Notes under the pieces: model-generated | Seen by the model: only the letters and a program-made list of their open reading frames with translations | The model's database searches: none | Told to the model about the DNA's origin: nothing | Assembly: GCF_900142395.1 (NCBI RefSeq) | Contig: NZ_FRAS01000020.1 | Span: 1 to 64,000, forward strand | Direction of reading: 5' to 3' | DNA from: Hymenobacter psychrotolerans DSM 18569 | GTDB lineage: Bacteria > Bacteroidota > Bacteroidia > Cytophagales > Hymenobacteraceae | Length of the DNA: 64,000 bases | Made by a program: the position numbers and the translations under genes | Shown here: positions 43,448-51,823 of the stretch, one piece after another | Layout of the letters: each line of letters starts with the position of its first letter | How positions within the stretch are numbered: position 1 is the first letter of the stretch

Positions 43448-46003
43448 ATGCCGCACGTTTCCTCCCCGGCCCGCCGTCTGCCGCTGCTTGTACGTCTGTC
43501 CGTCCTTGGCTTGCTGCCATGCGCGGCCCTGGCGCTGGCGCCGGTGCTGGCCGCTGCTCAGCAAACCGACCGGATAACCATCAGCGGCACCGTGCGCGAT
43601 GTGGCGGGCCAGCCGCTGGAGCAGGTGGGCGTAGGCGTGGAAGGCCAGCCCGGCGGCACCGTTACGGATGGCAAAGGCCGCTTTTCGCTGCAGGTGGCGC
43701 GGACCGGGCAGCCGGCGGTGCTGGTGGTGCGCAGCCTGCGCTACCGGCCGTTGCGCGTGCCCTTGACGCTCAGCGAAGACCGGCGCGACCTGACCCTGGT
43801 GCTGCAGGCAGATTCCCGCACGCTGGGCAACGTACTGGTGCGCGGGCGTTCCGACGAAGCCGATACGCGTGAGCAGGTGAGCATGATTAAGCTCGACCCG
43901 CGCACGGCCAAGGTGCTGCCTTCGCCCTTCGGCGACTTCAATGCCATTCTGAAAACCCTGCCCGGCGTGCAGTCGACGAATGAGCTGACCAGCACCTACT
44001 CGGTGCGCGGCGGCAACTACGACGAAAACCTGGTCTACGTCAACGGCATTGAAATCTACCGGCCGTTTCTGGTGTCGGCGGCCCAGCAGGAAGGGTTAAG
44101 CTTCGTGAACCCCGACCTGGTAAACAAGGTGGAGTTTTCGACCGGCGGCTGGCAGCCCAAGTACGGCGACAAACTCTCGTCGGTGCTGAGCCTGGAATAC
44201 AAGCAGCCCACCAAGTTTGCCGCGTCCGCCACGGGCAGCCTCGTTGGCGGGGCAGTGCACGTGGAGGCGGCTTCGCCCAACAAGCGCCTGAGCTATCTGG
44301 CGGGCATCCGCTACAAGAATGCCACGTACGTGCTCAGCTCCCTGCGCCAGCAGCAGGGCGGCTACAACCCCACGTTCTACGACGGGCAGGCCTACATCAA
44401 TGCCAACCTGGGCCCGAAAGGCAACGAGGACCGCACATCGCTGGGGCTGCTGACCACTTTCGCGCACAACGACTACCGCTTCACGCCCGAAACCGGCCAG
44501 AGTACCTTCAGTACCGCCACCAACCAGCTCACGCGGCTGTTTATTGTGTACGAAGGCCGGGAACGGATGCAGTACGATATGGCGCAGGGTGGCCTGAACT
44601 TGAAGCACAACTTCTCGCCGCGGTTTCAGACCGAGCTGCTGGGCGGGCTGGTGTACTCGCGCGAGCTGGAATACCGCGACGTGGAGGCCAGCTACAGCCT
44701 GGCCGACATCAACCGTGACCCTAGCTCCAAGGACTTCAACCAGGCCGTGCGCCAACGCGACGTGGGCTCGCGCTTCGACCACTCGCGCAATACGCTGGAG
44801 GCCAGTATTGCCACGGCCGAGGCCCGTGCCCGCTGGACGCCCGGCAACCGCCACACCGTGCGCTTCGGCGTGAAAACGGGCCGGGAGCGGATTGAAGACG
44901 TGCTCAACGAATACAGCTTCGCCGACTCGGCCGACTACGTGCCCGATTCCCGCCGCACCCGTCTTACTTCCGACCTCGACCTGCAGAGTACCCGCACCCA
45001 GGGCTACGCGCAGCACACCGTAGAGCTGGATTCGCTGCGCACCTTCACGTATGGCGTGCGGGCGCACTACTGGTCCGTGAACAAGCAGCTGGTGATAAGC
45101 CCGCGGGCCCAGTACTCGTTTATTCCGCGCAGCCACACGAATCATTCCTACAAAGTGGCGGCCGGCATGTACTACCAGCCACCGTTCTACCGCGAGCTGC
45201 GCAACCAGCAGGGCAGCCGCGCCACCCCCGGCAGCCCGCTGCTGGTGGAGGCGGGCCTGAACCCGGAGCTGCGGGCCCAACGCTCCCTGCATTTTATTGT
45301 GGGCAATGAAATCCGGTTTGAGAAGTACGGCCGGCCTTTCCGCTTCACCGGCGAGGCCTACTTCAAATATCTGACCGACGTAGTGCCCTACGACGTCGAC
45401 AACGTACGGCTGCGCTACTTCGCCAAAAATATGGCTACGGCCTACGCGGCCGGCGTGGATGCGCGGGTGGGCGGCGAGTTCGTGAACGGGGCCGAGTCGT
45501 GGTTTACGCTGGGCGTGATGACCACCCGCGAAAACCTGCAGGGTGATTCGCTCACGCTATTCAACGACGAGGGCACGGCAATTGGGCGCGAGGCCAAAGG
45601 CTACATCCGCCGGCCGCAGGACCAGCGCCTGAACATGAGCATCTTCTTTCAGGACCATTTGCCCAACAATCCGTCGGTGCGCGGCTACGTGAATTCGGTA
45701 TTCGGTACGGGCCTGCCGTTCAGCCCGCCCAACAACGAGCAGGAGCGGGGCACTACCCAGCTCACCCGCGCTTACTGGCGGGTAGACCTGGGCTTTTCCA
45801 AAGTGCTGGCCCTCAACAACCAGAAGGAGCGCCGCCCGGGCCAGCTGGAAAGTCTGTGGCTGGGGCTGGAAGTGCTGAACGTGCTGGCTCGCAACAACGT
45901 GGCCGGCTACAGCTACATCCAGGATCTGAACGGGCGCACCTACGCCGTGCCCAACTACCTTTCCCAGCGCCTCGTCAACCTGCGCGTAATAGCCCGGTTC
46001 TAG
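43448..46003 (+). CDS. TonB-dependent outer-membrane receptor
   Basis: 851 residues, starting 1 bp after the rpe stop region. A signal peptide (LPCAALALAPVLAAAQQ) is followed by a carboxypeptidase-regulatory-like domain (ISGTVRDVAGQPLEQVGVGVEG), a plug domain (YSVRGGNYDENLVYVNGIEIYRPF) and a long beta-barrel ending in VNLRVIARF. It is a single receptor without a SusD partner, so the substrate (siderophore, peptide or other) is unknown. Translational coupling with rpe is possible. Confidence 0.9.
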   Translation: MPHVSSPARRLPLLVRLSVLGLLPCAALALAPVLAAAQQTDRITISGTVRDVAGQPLEQVGVGVEGQPGGTVTDGKGRFSLQVARTGQPAVLVVRSLRYRPLRVPLTLSEDRRDLTLVLQADSRTLGNVLVRGRSDEADTREQVSMIKLDPRTAKVLPSPFGDFNAILKTLPGVQSTNELTSTYSVRGGNYDENLVYVNGIEIYRPFLVSAAQQEGLSFVNPDLVNKVEFSTGGWQPKYGDKLSSVLSLEYKQPTKFAASATGSLVGGAVHVEAASPNKRLSYLAGIRYKNATYVLSSLRQQQGGYNPTFYDGQAYINANLGPKGNEDRTSLGLLTTFAHNDYRFTPETGQSTFSTATNQLTRLFIVYEGRERMQYDMAQGGLNLKHNFSPRFQTELLGGLVYSRELEYRDVEASYSLADINRDPSSKDFNQAVRQRDVGSRFDHSRNTLEASIATAEARARWTPGNRHTVRFGVKTGRERIEDVLNEYSFADSADYVPDSRRTRLTSDLDLQSTRTQGYAQHTVELDSLRTFTYGVRAHYWSVNKQLVISPRAQYSFIPRSHTNHSYKVAAGMYYQPPFYRELRNQQGSRATPGSPLLVEAGLNPELRAQRSLHFIVGNEIRFEKYGRPFRFTGEAYFKYLTDVVPYDVDNVRLRYFAKNMATAYAAGVDARVGGEFVNGAESWFTLGVMTTRENLQGDSLTLFNDEGTAIGREAKGYIRRPQDQRLNMSIFFQDHLPNNPSVRGYVNSVFGTGLPFSPPNNEQERGTTQLTRAYWRVDLGFSKVLALNNQKERRPGQLESLWLGLEVLNVLARNNVAGYSYIQDLNGRTYAVPNYLSQRLVNLRVIARF

Positions 46004-46010
46004 AGGTAGT

Positions 46011-46070
46011 AAGTAACGCAGCAAAAAGGCCGTTCTGACTTAACAGGACGGCCTTTTTGCTGCGTTACTT
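46011..46070. terminator. Long bidirectional terminator
   Basis: AAGTAACGCAGCAAAAAGGC... pairs with its complement ...GCCTTTTTGCTGCGTTACTT over 23 bp around a 14-nt loop. T-runs face both ways. It lies between the convergent TonB receptor and desaturase genes. Confidence 0.9.
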
Positions 46071-46087
46071 GTTACATGCACTCGGTA

Positions 46088-46894
46088 TCAGGGTGTGTCC
46101 TGCGGCTTTTCCTCGTGCACATCCCGGAACAGCAGCATCGGCAGCAGGCGTTGTTCCTTCTCGTCGTCGAAGCCGCAGGTGGCGCGGAACTCGCGGGGGT
46201 TGTGGTAGGTGCCGAACAGCCAGTCCCAGAGCGGCAGGTCGCCGTAGTTATGGCTGTGCTTCTGGTACTCGTGGTGGATGCGGTGCATTTCGGGCCGCTG
46301 AAACAGCACGCCCACCCACTGCGGCGTGCGCACGTTGGTATGGTAGAAAAACTCGCCCAGCGCCGTGCACAGCGTGTATACTGCCCCGGCCGCCGGGCTC
46401 AGGCCCAGCAGCGTGAACACCAGAAACCCGCCGATAATGGAATTGACCGTCATTTCGAGCGGGTGTTTGTAGAACGAGGTGATAACCTCAATGCGCTGCG
46501 GGCTGTGGTGAATCTGGTGGAAGTGCCGCCACAGAAAATCGACGGTGTGCCGCCAGCGGTGCCACCAGTAGAACACGAACGTGGCCACCACGTAGGCCAG
46601 AATGCCGCCCGCCACCGGCCCCACGTGCTCCGAGAGGTGAAACACGGAATACGCCGACAGCCATTTCTCCCAGCTCAGGCCGGCCAGCAGCACCACGCCA
46701 ATCTGGGCCGCATTGATGGCCAGCACCCGAAACGGCCAGGATGCCACGCGCGGCAGCGGCCAGCCCGGAATAATTCGTTCGAGCAGAAAGCAGCCGGCAA
46801 AGGCCAGCAGAATGTAGCCGAGCATGGGGGGGAGGTCCGGCTTCGGCAACAACGGTAGGCTGTCGAAAACAGACAGCAGGAGCGGATTAGGCAT
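46088..46894 (-). CDS. Sterol desaturase / fatty-acid hydroxylase family protein
   Basis: 268-residue membrane enzyme of the di-iron hydroxylase superfamily. Membrane helices are at ~25-40, 62-75 and 95-115. Histidine boxes: WWHRWRH, FHQIHHSPQ, and HRIHHEYQKHSHNYG. These bind two irons that activate O2, so the enzyme needs oxygen; the likely substrate is a lipid (sphingolipid, fatty acid or sterol-like). It is next to a Crp/Fnr regulator whose probable binding site lies ~60 bp upstream of the start. Confidence 0.88.
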   Translation of the reverse strand: MPNPLLLSVFDSLPLLPKPDLPPMLGYILLAFAGCFLLERIIPGWPLPRVASWPFRVLAINAAQIGVVLLAGLSWEKWLSAYSVFHLSEHVGPVAGGILAYVVATFVFYWWHRWRHTVDFLWRHFHQIHHSPQRIEVITSFYKHPLEMTVNSIIGGFLVFTLLGLSPAAGAVYTLCTALGEFFYHTNVRTPQWVGVLFQRPEMHRIHHEYQKHSHNYGDLPLWDWLFGTYHNPREFRATCGFDDEKEQRLLPMLLFRDVHEEKPQDTP

Positions 46895-46953
46895 GACGCA
46901 TAGAATTGGGTAAAACCATGCGTCAAAGGTGCCGGCCGGGCCCCGGCTTCCTC

Positions 46954-46967
46954 TTGATATAGATCAA
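46954..46967. promoter_or_regulatory. Perfect FNR/CRP-type box between regulator and desaturase
   Basis: TTGAT-ATAG-ATCAA is an exact match to the FNR consensus TTGAT-N4-ATCAA. It lies between the end of the Crp/Fnr gene and the desaturase start. The regulator's C-terminal helix contains PETLSR, i.e. the E-x-x-S-R residues that read TTGAT in E. coli FNR. Confidence 0.7.
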
Positions 46968-46987
46968 GAAAGCAACTTGCTGGCTCC

Positions 46988-47554
46988 TCAGGCAGGTTTG
47001 CGCCGCAGCCGGCTCAGAGTTTCGGGCGTCAGGCCCAGGTGGGAGGCAATATGCTTGAGCGGCACCTGCTGAAATACCGAGGGAAAATCCCGCAGCAACA
47101 GCTCGTACCGCTCGGCGGCGGGCAGCATCCGGAGCTGTAGGGCGCGCTGCTCACTCTGCACGTAGTACTTTTCCGTCAGCACCCGGCCTACCACGTTGAA
47201 CTCCGGAAACTGCCGGTACAGCTGCTGCAGCTGCGCATACGACAACGACCATACCACACTATCGGCCAGCAGCTCCACGTACTCATGGGAAGGCTGCCGG
47301 GTGAAAAAACTCAGAATAGACACCATAAAGTCGCCGGCCTGCATAAACCACGACGACACTTCCCTGCCCTCGTGCAGGTAGTAGCCGCGCACCACGCCCG
47401 CTTCCACAAAATACAGGCGGCCCGCTACCTGCCCGGCCTGCAGCAGCACGTGGTGCCGGGGCAGCTGCTCGCGCAGCACCTGCTGCTCCAGCGCCTCCCG
47501 CAAGCCCTCCGACAGCGGCTGAATGGCTTGGCATACCTGCAGAAAAGGACCCAT
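46988..47554 (-). CDS. Crp/Fnr-family transcription regulator
   Basis: 188 residues. The N-terminal cyclic-nucleotide-binding-like domain (LLQAGQVAGRLYFVEAGVVRGYYLHEGREV) is followed by the dimerisation helix and a HTH (PLKHIASHLGLTPETLSRLRR). The recognition helix has E-x-x-S-R as in FNR. There is only one cysteine near the N-terminus, so it lacks the 4Fe-4S cluster of true FNR and probably senses something else. The protein is shorter than E. coli Crp, as usual for this Bacteroidota branch. It reads toward the desaturase gene. Confidence 0.88.
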   Translation of the reverse strand: MGPFLQVCQAIQPLSEGLREALEQQVLREQLPRHHVLLQAGQVAGRLYFVEAGVVRGYYLHEGREVSSWFMQAGDFMVSILSFFTRQPSHEYVELLADSVVWSLSYAQLQQLYRQFPEFNVVGRVLTEKYYVQSEQRALQLRMLPAAERYELLLRDFPSVFQQVPLKHIASHLGLTPETLSRLRRKPA

Positions 47555-47580
47555 GAGGTGTAGCTGAATGAACCCGAAGA

Positions 47581-47617
47581 AACGAAAAAACAGGCCGCCG
47601 GGCCTGTTTTTTCGTTT
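47581..47617. terminator. Terminator between the Crp/Fnr and DUF2911 genes
   Basis: AACGAAAAAACAGGCC and GGCCTGTTTTTTCG form a perfect stem around GCCG. It follows the DUF2911 stop on the - strand, with a T-run in that direction. Confidence 0.88.
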
Positions 47618-47643
47618 CTATTGAACAATGCGCTGCACACTCC

Positions 47644-48561
47644 TTAGTATGCCTTGCCCTGCCATTCAATTAGTGATACCCGCATGGACGGCAGTTGCGC
47701 CTTGAAGTTCTCGTCGTCCTTGTCGCCGAGCTTAATGGCCTTGCGGGCGTACACGATGGCCGTGTCATAATCGAGCTTGGAAGCCAGCAGGCGGGCCTTT
47801 ATCCAGTTGTTGGTGTACACGTCGCGCAGCCGGATAGACTCGTTGATGAAGTACAGGGCCCGTTCGGCGTTGAGGTTGTTCTGCACCAAGTAGTCGGCGG
47901 CCTGGGCCAGCAGCTGCCAGTCGCCGGGGCGCTGGGCCACGGCCTTCTCGATGCCGGCTACCACGCGCGCCTGCACATTGGTATCGATGTAGATGCTTAC
48001 CGTCTTTTTTTCCCAGCTCAGGTTCAGATGCGCCGAGCCGGGCTTCACGTCCGAAAACCAGTATAGCAGCGTCTCATGAAACGCGGATTCTTCCGGTACT
48101 ACCGGCACCCGCAGCACATCTTCCTTCTCGTCGTATTTCTCGGCGCCCCAGTGCGTGGTCACGCGGTTGAACACCATGTCCCAGTCCTGGTCGGAACGCG
48201 GAAACACAAAGAACGAGTATTGGCCGGCCGGCAGCGTTTTGCCGTTGATGCGTACCGTATCGGTGAAGGTGATGAGGGTATTCTCGTTGGCCCCCGCCCG
48301 CCAGATCTGGTTGTAGGGCACCAGGCCTTGCCAGATCTGGCGGTTGCGCACGCTCGGCGCGTGGTAGTCCACCATCACTTCCGACAGGCCAACGGTGTGG
48401 CTGAGCAGTACATGGGGGCTGGCCTGCGGCAGCGGCAGCAAGGAGGCCGCCGGCAGAGCCGGCTTGGCGGCCATCTGGGCCTGCGCGCTCGGGCCGGGCA
48501 GTACACTCAGCAGGATGCTGGAAGCAAAGACGAGGGAAAGCGGACGAAACGACAAACGCAT
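47644..48561 (-). CDS. DUF2911-family secreted protein with TPR-like C-terminus
   Basis: 305 residues from ATG at 48561; the signal peptide is MRLSFRPLSLVFASSILLSVLPGPSAQA. Residues ~45-180 match DUF2911 (VDYHAPSVRNRQIWQGLVPYNQIWRAGANENTLI, FFVFPRSDQDWDMVFNRV). The C-terminal ~110 residues look helical and TPR-like (AERALYFINESIRLRD, DTAIVYARKAIKLGD). The function of DUF2911 is unknown; it occurs mainly in Bacteroidota. Longer starts up to 48969 run over the his leader region and are not used. Confidence 0.8.
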   Translation of the reverse strand: MRLSFRPLSLVFASSILLSVLPGPSAQAQMAAKPALPAASLLPLPQASPHVLLSHTVGLSEVMVDYHAPSVRNRQIWQGLVPYNQIWRAGANENTLITFTDTVRINGKTLPAGQYSFFVFPRSDQDWDMVFNRVTTHWGAEKYDEKEDVLRVPVVPEESAFHETLLYWFSDVKPGSAHLNLSWEKKTVSIYIDTNVQARVVAGIEKAVAQRPGDWQLLAQAADYLVQNNLNAERALYFINESIRLRDVYTNNWIKARLLASKLDYDTAIVYARKAIKLGDKDDENFKAQLPSMRVSLIEWQGKAY

Positions 48562-48718
48562 AGCAAGGCAATAGGAGGGTAGAACGCAGGACGGGCAACT
48601 GCAGAGCGCAGCATGAAACAATTGTGCCAAACGCGGGTTGGAAAGCACAACGGGAAGGCAAAGGTCCGGGTTCCTGAGAATTTTTCCAGCTAAAATTTCA
48701 TTTTGGACGTTTCCCGTG

Positions 48719-48726
48719 TACTTTTG
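48719..48726 (+). promoter_or_regulatory. Promoter -7 element of the his operon
   Basis: TACTTTTG lies 18 bp before the leader-peptide ATG at 48745. TTTC 19 bp upstream is an imperfect -33 match. Confidence 0.6.
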
Positions 48727-48744
48727 CCCCGCAACTCTGCTTTT

Positions 48745-48870
48745 ATGCCCGCATCTGCCGCGCTTTTCTTCTGCACCAACAGCCCCGTGGCTGCTCCCGC
48801 TACCGGCGGAGCTACGGTTGGGCTGCGCGCGGCGCATCATCATCTGCACGGGCATCATTCCTCTTTTTAG
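48745..48870 (+). CDS. hisL: Histidine leader peptide (attenuator control ORF)
   Basis: A 41-residue ORF between the his promoter and hisG. It ends ...LRAAHHHLHGHHSSF: six histidines in eight consecutive residues (codons CAT CAT CAT CTG CAC GGG CAT CAT). No such run occurs in any protein gene of the window. Clustered codons of the regulated amino acid are the mark of ribosome-mediated attenuators. The stop at 48868-48870 is followed by ~190 nt of GC-rich potential secondary structure before hisG. Translation start at 48745 fits the promoter distance. There is no homology claim; the ORF is identified by codon content and position only. Confidence 0.8.
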   Translation: MPASAALFFCTNSPVAAPATGGATVGLRAAHHHLHGHHSSF

Positions 48871-48942
48871 AGGAATAACACACGCATATTGTCCCGTTGG
48901 GCGAACCGCTTTGGTTCCCCGGCCCCCGCAACAAGGTGGCCC

Positions 48943-48961
48943 GGCCAGCTTTTGGCCTTTT
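48943..48961 (+). terminator. Candidate attenuator terminator in the his leader
   Basis: GGCCA-GCTTT-TGGCC then TTTT: a 5-bp perfect GC stem and T-run ~73 nt after the leader stop. Upstream GC segments (GAACC-GCTTT-GGTTC at 48902-48917, CCCCGGCC...) could form competing structures. The terminator is weak by itself; the true attenuator may use longer pairings, to be settled by folding. Confidence 0.45.
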
Positions 48962-49061
48962 CCCAACACCGGTTCCCCAATCCTATCCTGAAGTACAGCT
49001 AAGCGCTGGCCACGCCGGCCATTTCTTACGTCGTACTTCTTCCTTTCTAATCGACCATACT

Positions 49062-49913
49062 ATGCTCCGTCTGGCTATCCAGAAATCGGGCCGCCTAAGC
49101 GAAGACTCCCTGAACCTGATTCGGGAGTGCGGCATCAGCTTCCTCTCGGCTTCCTACAAGCTCAAAACCGAAGCCACCAACTTTCCCCTCGAAATCCTGT
49201 ACCTGCGCGACGATGATATTCCGGGCTACGTGCAGGACGGCGTGGCTGACCTGGGCATTGTGGGCCAGAACGTGCTGGTGGAAGCCGGTTTCCCTGGTCT
49301 GGAAGTTGAAGGGTTGGGCTTCAGCAAATGCCGCCTGAGCCTGGCCGTACCCCGTGCCGCCGCCTACGATTCCATCGAGAACCTGCAGGGCGTGAACATT
49401 GCCACCTCGTACCCGCGCATCCTGGGCGACTACCTCGCCGAGCGCGGCGTGAAAGCCAACCTGCACACCATCAGCGGCTCGGTGGAAATTGCGCCCAGCA
49501 TCGGGCTGGCCGAGGCCATCTGCGACATTGTGAGCAGCGGTTCCACACTGCTCGGTAACGGTCTGCGGGAAGTAGAAACCGTATTCCGCTCCGAAGCCGT
49601 GCTCATTGCCCACCAGAACCTGAGCCCCGAGAAGCAGGAGCTGCTGGAGCAGCTGCAGTTCCGGATGCAGGCCGTACGCCGCGCCCGCCGCAACAAATAC
49701 ATCCTGCTCAATGCCCCGGTTTCGGCCCTGGATGCGGTGAAGGCGCTGCTGCCCGGCATCAAGTCGCCGACCGTGACCCCGCTGGCCGAGGAAGGCTGGG
49801 TGTCGGTGCAGTCGGTGGTGAACGAAGACGACTTCTGGCACATTACCGGCCAGCTCAAAGCCGTAGGCGCCGAAGGCATTCTGGTGCTCCCGATTGAGAA
49901 AATGATTTCATAG
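49062..49913 (+). CDS. hisG: ATP phosphoribosyltransferase, long form
   Basis: First enzyme of histidine synthesis: ATP plus PRPP to phosphoribosyl-ATP. The 283-residue protein is the long form with a C-terminal ACT-like regulatory domain (VTPLAEEGWVSVQSVVNEDDFWHI), so no HisZ is needed. Catalytic-domain motifs are QKSGRLSEDS, DLGIVGQNVL and the PRPP loop region DIVSSGSTLLGNGL. Start ATG at 49062. It heads the his operon behind a histidine-rich leader. Confidence 0.95.
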   Translation: MLRLAIQKSGRLSEDSLNLIRECGISFLSASYKLKTEATNFPLEILYLRDDDIPGYVQDGVADLGIVGQNVLVEAGFPGLEVEGLGFSKCRLSLAVPRAAAYDSIENLQGVNIATSYPRILGDYLAERGVKANLHTISGSVEIAPSIGLAEAICDIVSSGSTLLGNGLREVETVFRSEAVLIAHQNLSPEKQELLEQLQFRMQAVRRARRNKYILLNAPVSALDAVKALLPGIKSPTVTPLAEEGWVSVQSVVNEDDFWHITGQLKAVGAEGILVLPIEKMIS

Positions 49914-49919
49914 GGGCCT

Positions 49920-50028
49920 GGGGTCTTGGGGACTTAGGAGCTTGGTTGAAGTTCGAATCAGCTAATGCACATCCTGGAGTTCGTCAGAACAGTATCCAAG
50001 CCCCCAAGCCCCTAAGTCCCCAAGACCC
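49920..50028. repeat. Inverted reiterated spacer between hisG and hisD
   Basis: GGGTCTTGGGGACTTAGGAG... (49920-49945) is complementary to CCAAGCCCCTAAGTCCCCAA... (50004-50028), with one mismatch. The right side is nearly free of G (CCCTAAGTCCCCAAGACCC) and ends 6 nt before the hisD ATG. It is a different sequence but the same plan as 8093, 6828 and 54964. Confidence 0.85.
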
Positions 50029-50034
50029 TAAAAG

Positions 50035-51336
50035 ATGAACATCTTCCAATATCCCTCCCAGGCGGAGTGGGCGGCGCTGCAGCAGCGGGCGGCCCAGCAG
50101 CAGGCCCAGGACGTGGAGCAGCGCGTGCAGCAGATTTTCGAGGACGTACGCCGGCGCGGCGACGCGGCCCTGCTCGACTATGCCCGCCAGTTCGACGGTG
50201 CCGATTTGTCTGCCGGGCTGCGCGTAAGCCCCGAGGAGCTGGCCGCCGCCGCGGCCCAGGTGCCTGCCGAATTGCAAACGGCTATCCGGCAGGCGCACGC
50301 CAATATTCTGCGGTTCCACAAAGCGCAAATCCCGCAGGAGGAGCGCGTGGAAACCATGCCGGGCGTGACGTGCTGGCGGCGGGCGGTGCCCGTGCAGCGC
50401 GTGGGCCTCTACATTCCGGGCGGCACTGCGCCGCTGTTCAGCACCCTGCTGATGCTGGGCGTACCCGCCCGCCTGGCCGGCTGTCCCGAAATCGTGCTCT
50501 GCACGCCCCCTCAGAAGGATGGCTCCGTGAATCCTATTATCCTATTCACGGCCCAGCTGCTGGGCATCACTACCATCGTGAAAGCCGGCGGGGCCCAGGC
50601 TGTGGCGGCGCTGAGCGGCGGTACCGACTCGGTGCCGGCCGTGGATAAGATTTTCGGGCCCGGCAACCGCTACGTGACGGCCGCCAAGCAGCTGGCCACC
50701 CGCTACGGCGTGGCTATTGATATGCCGGCCGGCCCCTCCGAGGTGCTGGTTATTGCCGATGAATCCGCCACGCCGGCCTTCGTGGCCGCCGACCTGCTCA
50801 GCCAGGCCGAGCACGGCCCCGACTCGCAGGTGATTCTGCTGTCCGACTCCTTATTAGTATTGGAGCAAACCAAAGCCGAGGTGGAGCGCCAGCTACAGGA
50901 GTTGCCCCGGGCCGAAGTTGCCGCTCAGGCGCTGACGGAAAGCCGCGCGATTCTGCTACGAACACCGGAGGAAATGCTGTACTTCTCGAACCAGTATGCG
51001 CCTGAGCACCTGATTCTGGCCGTGCGCAACCCCGAGCAGCTGGCCGAAGGCGTGACCAGCGCCGGTTCCGTGTTCCTGGGCCACCTCACCCCGGAAGCCG
51101 TGGGCGACTACGCCTCGGGCACCAACCACACGCTGCCCACCAACGGCTACGCCCGCAACTACAGCGGCGTGTCGCTCGATTCGTTCCTGAAGAAAATTAC
51201 CTTCCAGCGCCTCACCCCCGAAGGCCTGCTCAACGTTGGCCCCGTGGTAGAAACCATGGCCGAATCCGAAGGACTCCGCGCCCACGCCCGCGCCGTGACC
51301 CTCCGCCTGGAAGCCCTGGCCGGTGGGGAGCAGTAA
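50035..51336 (+). CDS. hisD: Histidinol dehydrogenase
   Basis: Last two oxidations: histidinol to histidine. 433 residues; zinc and substrate residues in the GPGNRYVTAAKQ and DMPAGPSEVLVIADESA regions, SQAEHGPDSQVIL, NQYAPEHLIL and DYASGTNHTLPT, all conserved. N-terminal ~30 residues are glutamine-rich. Normal length. Confidence 0.95.
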   Translation: MNIFQYPSQAEWAALQQRAAQQQAQDVEQRVQQIFEDVRRRGDAALLDYARQFDGADLSAGLRVSPEELAAAAAQVPAELQTAIRQAHANILRFHKAQIPQEERVETMPGVTCWRRAVPVQRVGLYIPGGTAPLFSTLLMLGVPARLAGCPEIVLCTPPQKDGSVNPIILFTAQLLGITTIVKAGGAQAVAALSGGTDSVPAVDKIFGPGNRYVTAAKQLATRYGVAIDMPAGPSEVLVIADESATPAFVAADLLSQAEHGPDSQVILLSDSLLVLEQTKAEVERQLQELPRAEVAAQALTESRAILLRTPEEMLYFSNQYAPEHLILAVRNPEQLAEGVTSAGSVFLGHLTPEAVGDYASGTNHTLPTNGYARNYSGVSLDSFLKKITFQRLTPEGLLNVGPVVETMAESEGLRAHARAVTLRLEALAGGEQ

Positions 51337-51403
51337 TGCTTGGATAAAGTAAAACGTCATTCCGAACCTCGCTTGCTGGTGTCAAAGCCTATTTAGTTGA
51401 AAT

Positions 51404-51722
51404 ATGAAAGAGCAAAGTCAAATCATGAGCTACTCCACGCTTGAAGCCACGCGTAGTTGCCTGGTCGAAGCGGGAGCTGTTCAATTGGCCCTTTCAATTT
51501 CTCAAATCCTTGCGGGCACTCCGTTTGAAAAAAAAACGGTATTGCAAAAACACCTCGCAGCGGCTTTGGGCTAATCAGTATGCTGTGCATCTCGCAACAG
51601 ACGAAATAGAGTCTATTCGTGAGATTCTATTTGATGCGGAAGTGGCTTCACTTAGAAATGATGGTGAGGCAACTGAGCAGACTAATTTCTATGCGTCATT
51701 AGTTGATGTATGGAATGAATGA
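51404..51722 (+). pseudogene. Probable broken small gene between hisD and hisC
   Basis: Two overlapping short frames. The first, 51404-51574 (56 aa), ends QILAGTPFEKKTVLQKHLAAALG. The second, open to 51722, ends LATDEIESIREILFDAEVASLRNDGEATEQTNFYA... They overlap near an A9 run (51528-51536), where a one-base shift would join them into one ~100-residue protein. The DNA is richer in A/T than the his genes. It was probably one inserted gene, now frameshifted; no family is recognised. Confidence 0.4.
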
Positions 51723-51742
51723 CTTGTTAAATCAGGCAAAGC

Positions 51743-51773
51743 AGTAGGGATGCTTCGGCAAGCTCAGCATGAC
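51743..51773. repeat. Single arm of the GTCATGCTGAGC palindrome
   Basis: AGTAGGGATGCTTCGGCAAG... to ...GCTCAGCATGACG matches one arm of the repeat at 52895, while a partial partner (ACGTCATTCCGAACC) lies near 51353, on the other side of the broken ORF. The ORFs may have been inserted inside such a repeat. Confidence 0.5.
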
Positions 51774-51783
51774 GACCAAAAAA

Positions 51784-51819
51784 AATCTGTGAAATCTGCT
51801 TAATCTGCACAATCTGCGA
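51784..51819 (+). repeat. Four tandem AATCTG 9-mers before hisC
   Basis: AATCTGTGA, AATCTGCTT, AATCTGCAC and AATCTGCGA stand at exact 9-nt spacing, ending 4 nt before the hisC ATG at 51824. No complementary arm is seen nearby. Confidence 0.8.
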
Positions 51820-51823
51820 TTAT

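Noticed and set aside
47644..48969. DUF2911 gene with a start far upstream (441 codons)
   Set aside because: The extra N-terminus lies antisense to the his leader region and lacks a signal peptide; the ATG at 48561 gives a clean one.
49945..49960. GTTCGAATC-like sequence resembling a tRNA T-loop
   Set aside because: No acceptor stem, anticodon or CCA fits around it; it lies in the hisG-hisD spacer.
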